A DNA stretch of 64,000 bases from Ariolimax columbianus (Eukaryota; Mollusca; Gastropoda; Stylommatophora; Arionidae). Shown in pieces: positions 63,722 to 64,000 of the stretch. The translations under genes and the position numbers were made by a program. Each line of letters begins with the position of its first letter. The stretch's first letter is position 1. The notes below the pieces were generated by a model. It ran no database searches. It saw only the letters and a program-made list of their open reading frames with translations, and was not told the DNA's origin. The DNA lies in NCBI GenBank assembly GCA_036924085.1, contig JAVGWX010000013.1:61100390-61164389 (forward strand), in the 5' to 3' direction.

Positions 63722-63853
63722 TCAGGTCAGTGGGTCTACAGGCTGGGAGGACTGGCATAATAAGCTGGAATATTGGAGATGATCAGGTTAGTGGATCTAC
63801 AGGCTGGGAGGACTGACATAATGAGCAGGAATATTGGAGATGATCAGGTCAGT
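63671..63853 (+). repeat. 61-bp triplication of the transposase C-terminus
   Basis: Units start at 63671, 63732 and 63793 (GGGTCTACA...TGGGAGGACTGGCATAATAA...GAATATTGGAGATGATCAGG). The first encodes the final WEDWHNKQEYWR and stop; the other two lie in the 3' UTR. Confidence 0.92.
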
Positions 63854-63991
63854 CTATTTGAGATAAAATAACTGAAACAGATCACTTAGTTTTGTCATTG
63901 TAACTAGTTTTGTTCAGGTGTCCATTTTTGGCTTTTTTTCTTCAGGAGCCCAGGGTAGTGGGGTTTTACAGGCCAGGGTTCAAAGGGTTAA
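63843..63991 (+). mobile_element. piggyBac 3' terminus at TTAA
   Basis: GGTCAGTCTATTTGAGATAA ... GGCCAGGGTTCAAAGGG|TTAA. The same end occurs at 60215-60392 and, reversed, at 30990-31156. TTAA is the piggyBac target. Confidence 0.82.
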
Positions 63992-64000
63992 TGGTGGGCA

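Overview
The window is animal (metazoan) nuclear DNA with one clearly intact host gene spread over about 29 kb and buried in transposable elements and minisatellites. The mix of retroelements (RNase H-bearing LINEs, LINE 3' ends resembling those common in mollusc genomes, a Penelope-like element, tRNA-headed SINEs, mariner, piggyBac and a THAP/P-type element) suggests a lophotrochozoan, probably a gastropod mollusc. The species cannot be fixed from sequence alone.

Host gene: an APMAP orthologue (adipocyte plasma membrane-associated protein, strictosidine-synthase/paraoxonase-like six-bladed propeller) lies on the + strand from the start codon at 9321 to the stop at 38307. I reconstruct nine coding exons (104, 102, 116, 93, 117, 172, 135, 187 and 237 nt). 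They sum to 1263 nt, 420 codons plus stop, and every exon-exon phase agrees. The human protein is about 416 residues. The splice site at 9290/9291 and two in-frame stops before the ATG imply at least one further 5' UTR exon upstream. A poly(A) signal follows at 38394.

Region by region: 1-9290 holds repeats (mariner, LINE and SINE pieces, a 58/81-bp satellite at 4149-5775) and a possible terminal exon of an unidentified minus-strand gene near 2190-2393. Intron 1 (9425-17947) contains a mariner relic, a THAP/P-type transposase relic split by a 4.2-kb 27-bp minisatellite, several LINE 3' ends and TA/TATG microsatellites. Introns 2-8 contain LINE and SINE insertions (several with exact target duplications), a head-to-head pair of piggyBac-like MITEs, and two minisatellites that start just after 5' splice sites. 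From 38.4 kb to 61 kb there is no recognised host gene: LINE relics, SINEs, a Penelope-like GIY-YIG relic and minisatellites. From 59.97 kb to the end there is a piggyBac family cluster: an internally deleted derivative and a longer transposase copy broken by about four frameshifts, both ending at TTAA.

The most unusual signal is the 27-bp array inside the THAP/P-type element. It reads as a nine-residue peptide repeat joined in the same frame to coding sequence on both sides, so it appears to be an amplified piece of transposase coding sequence inside a host intron. No prokaryotic genes, CRISPR arrays, rRNA or free-standing tRNA genes were seen.
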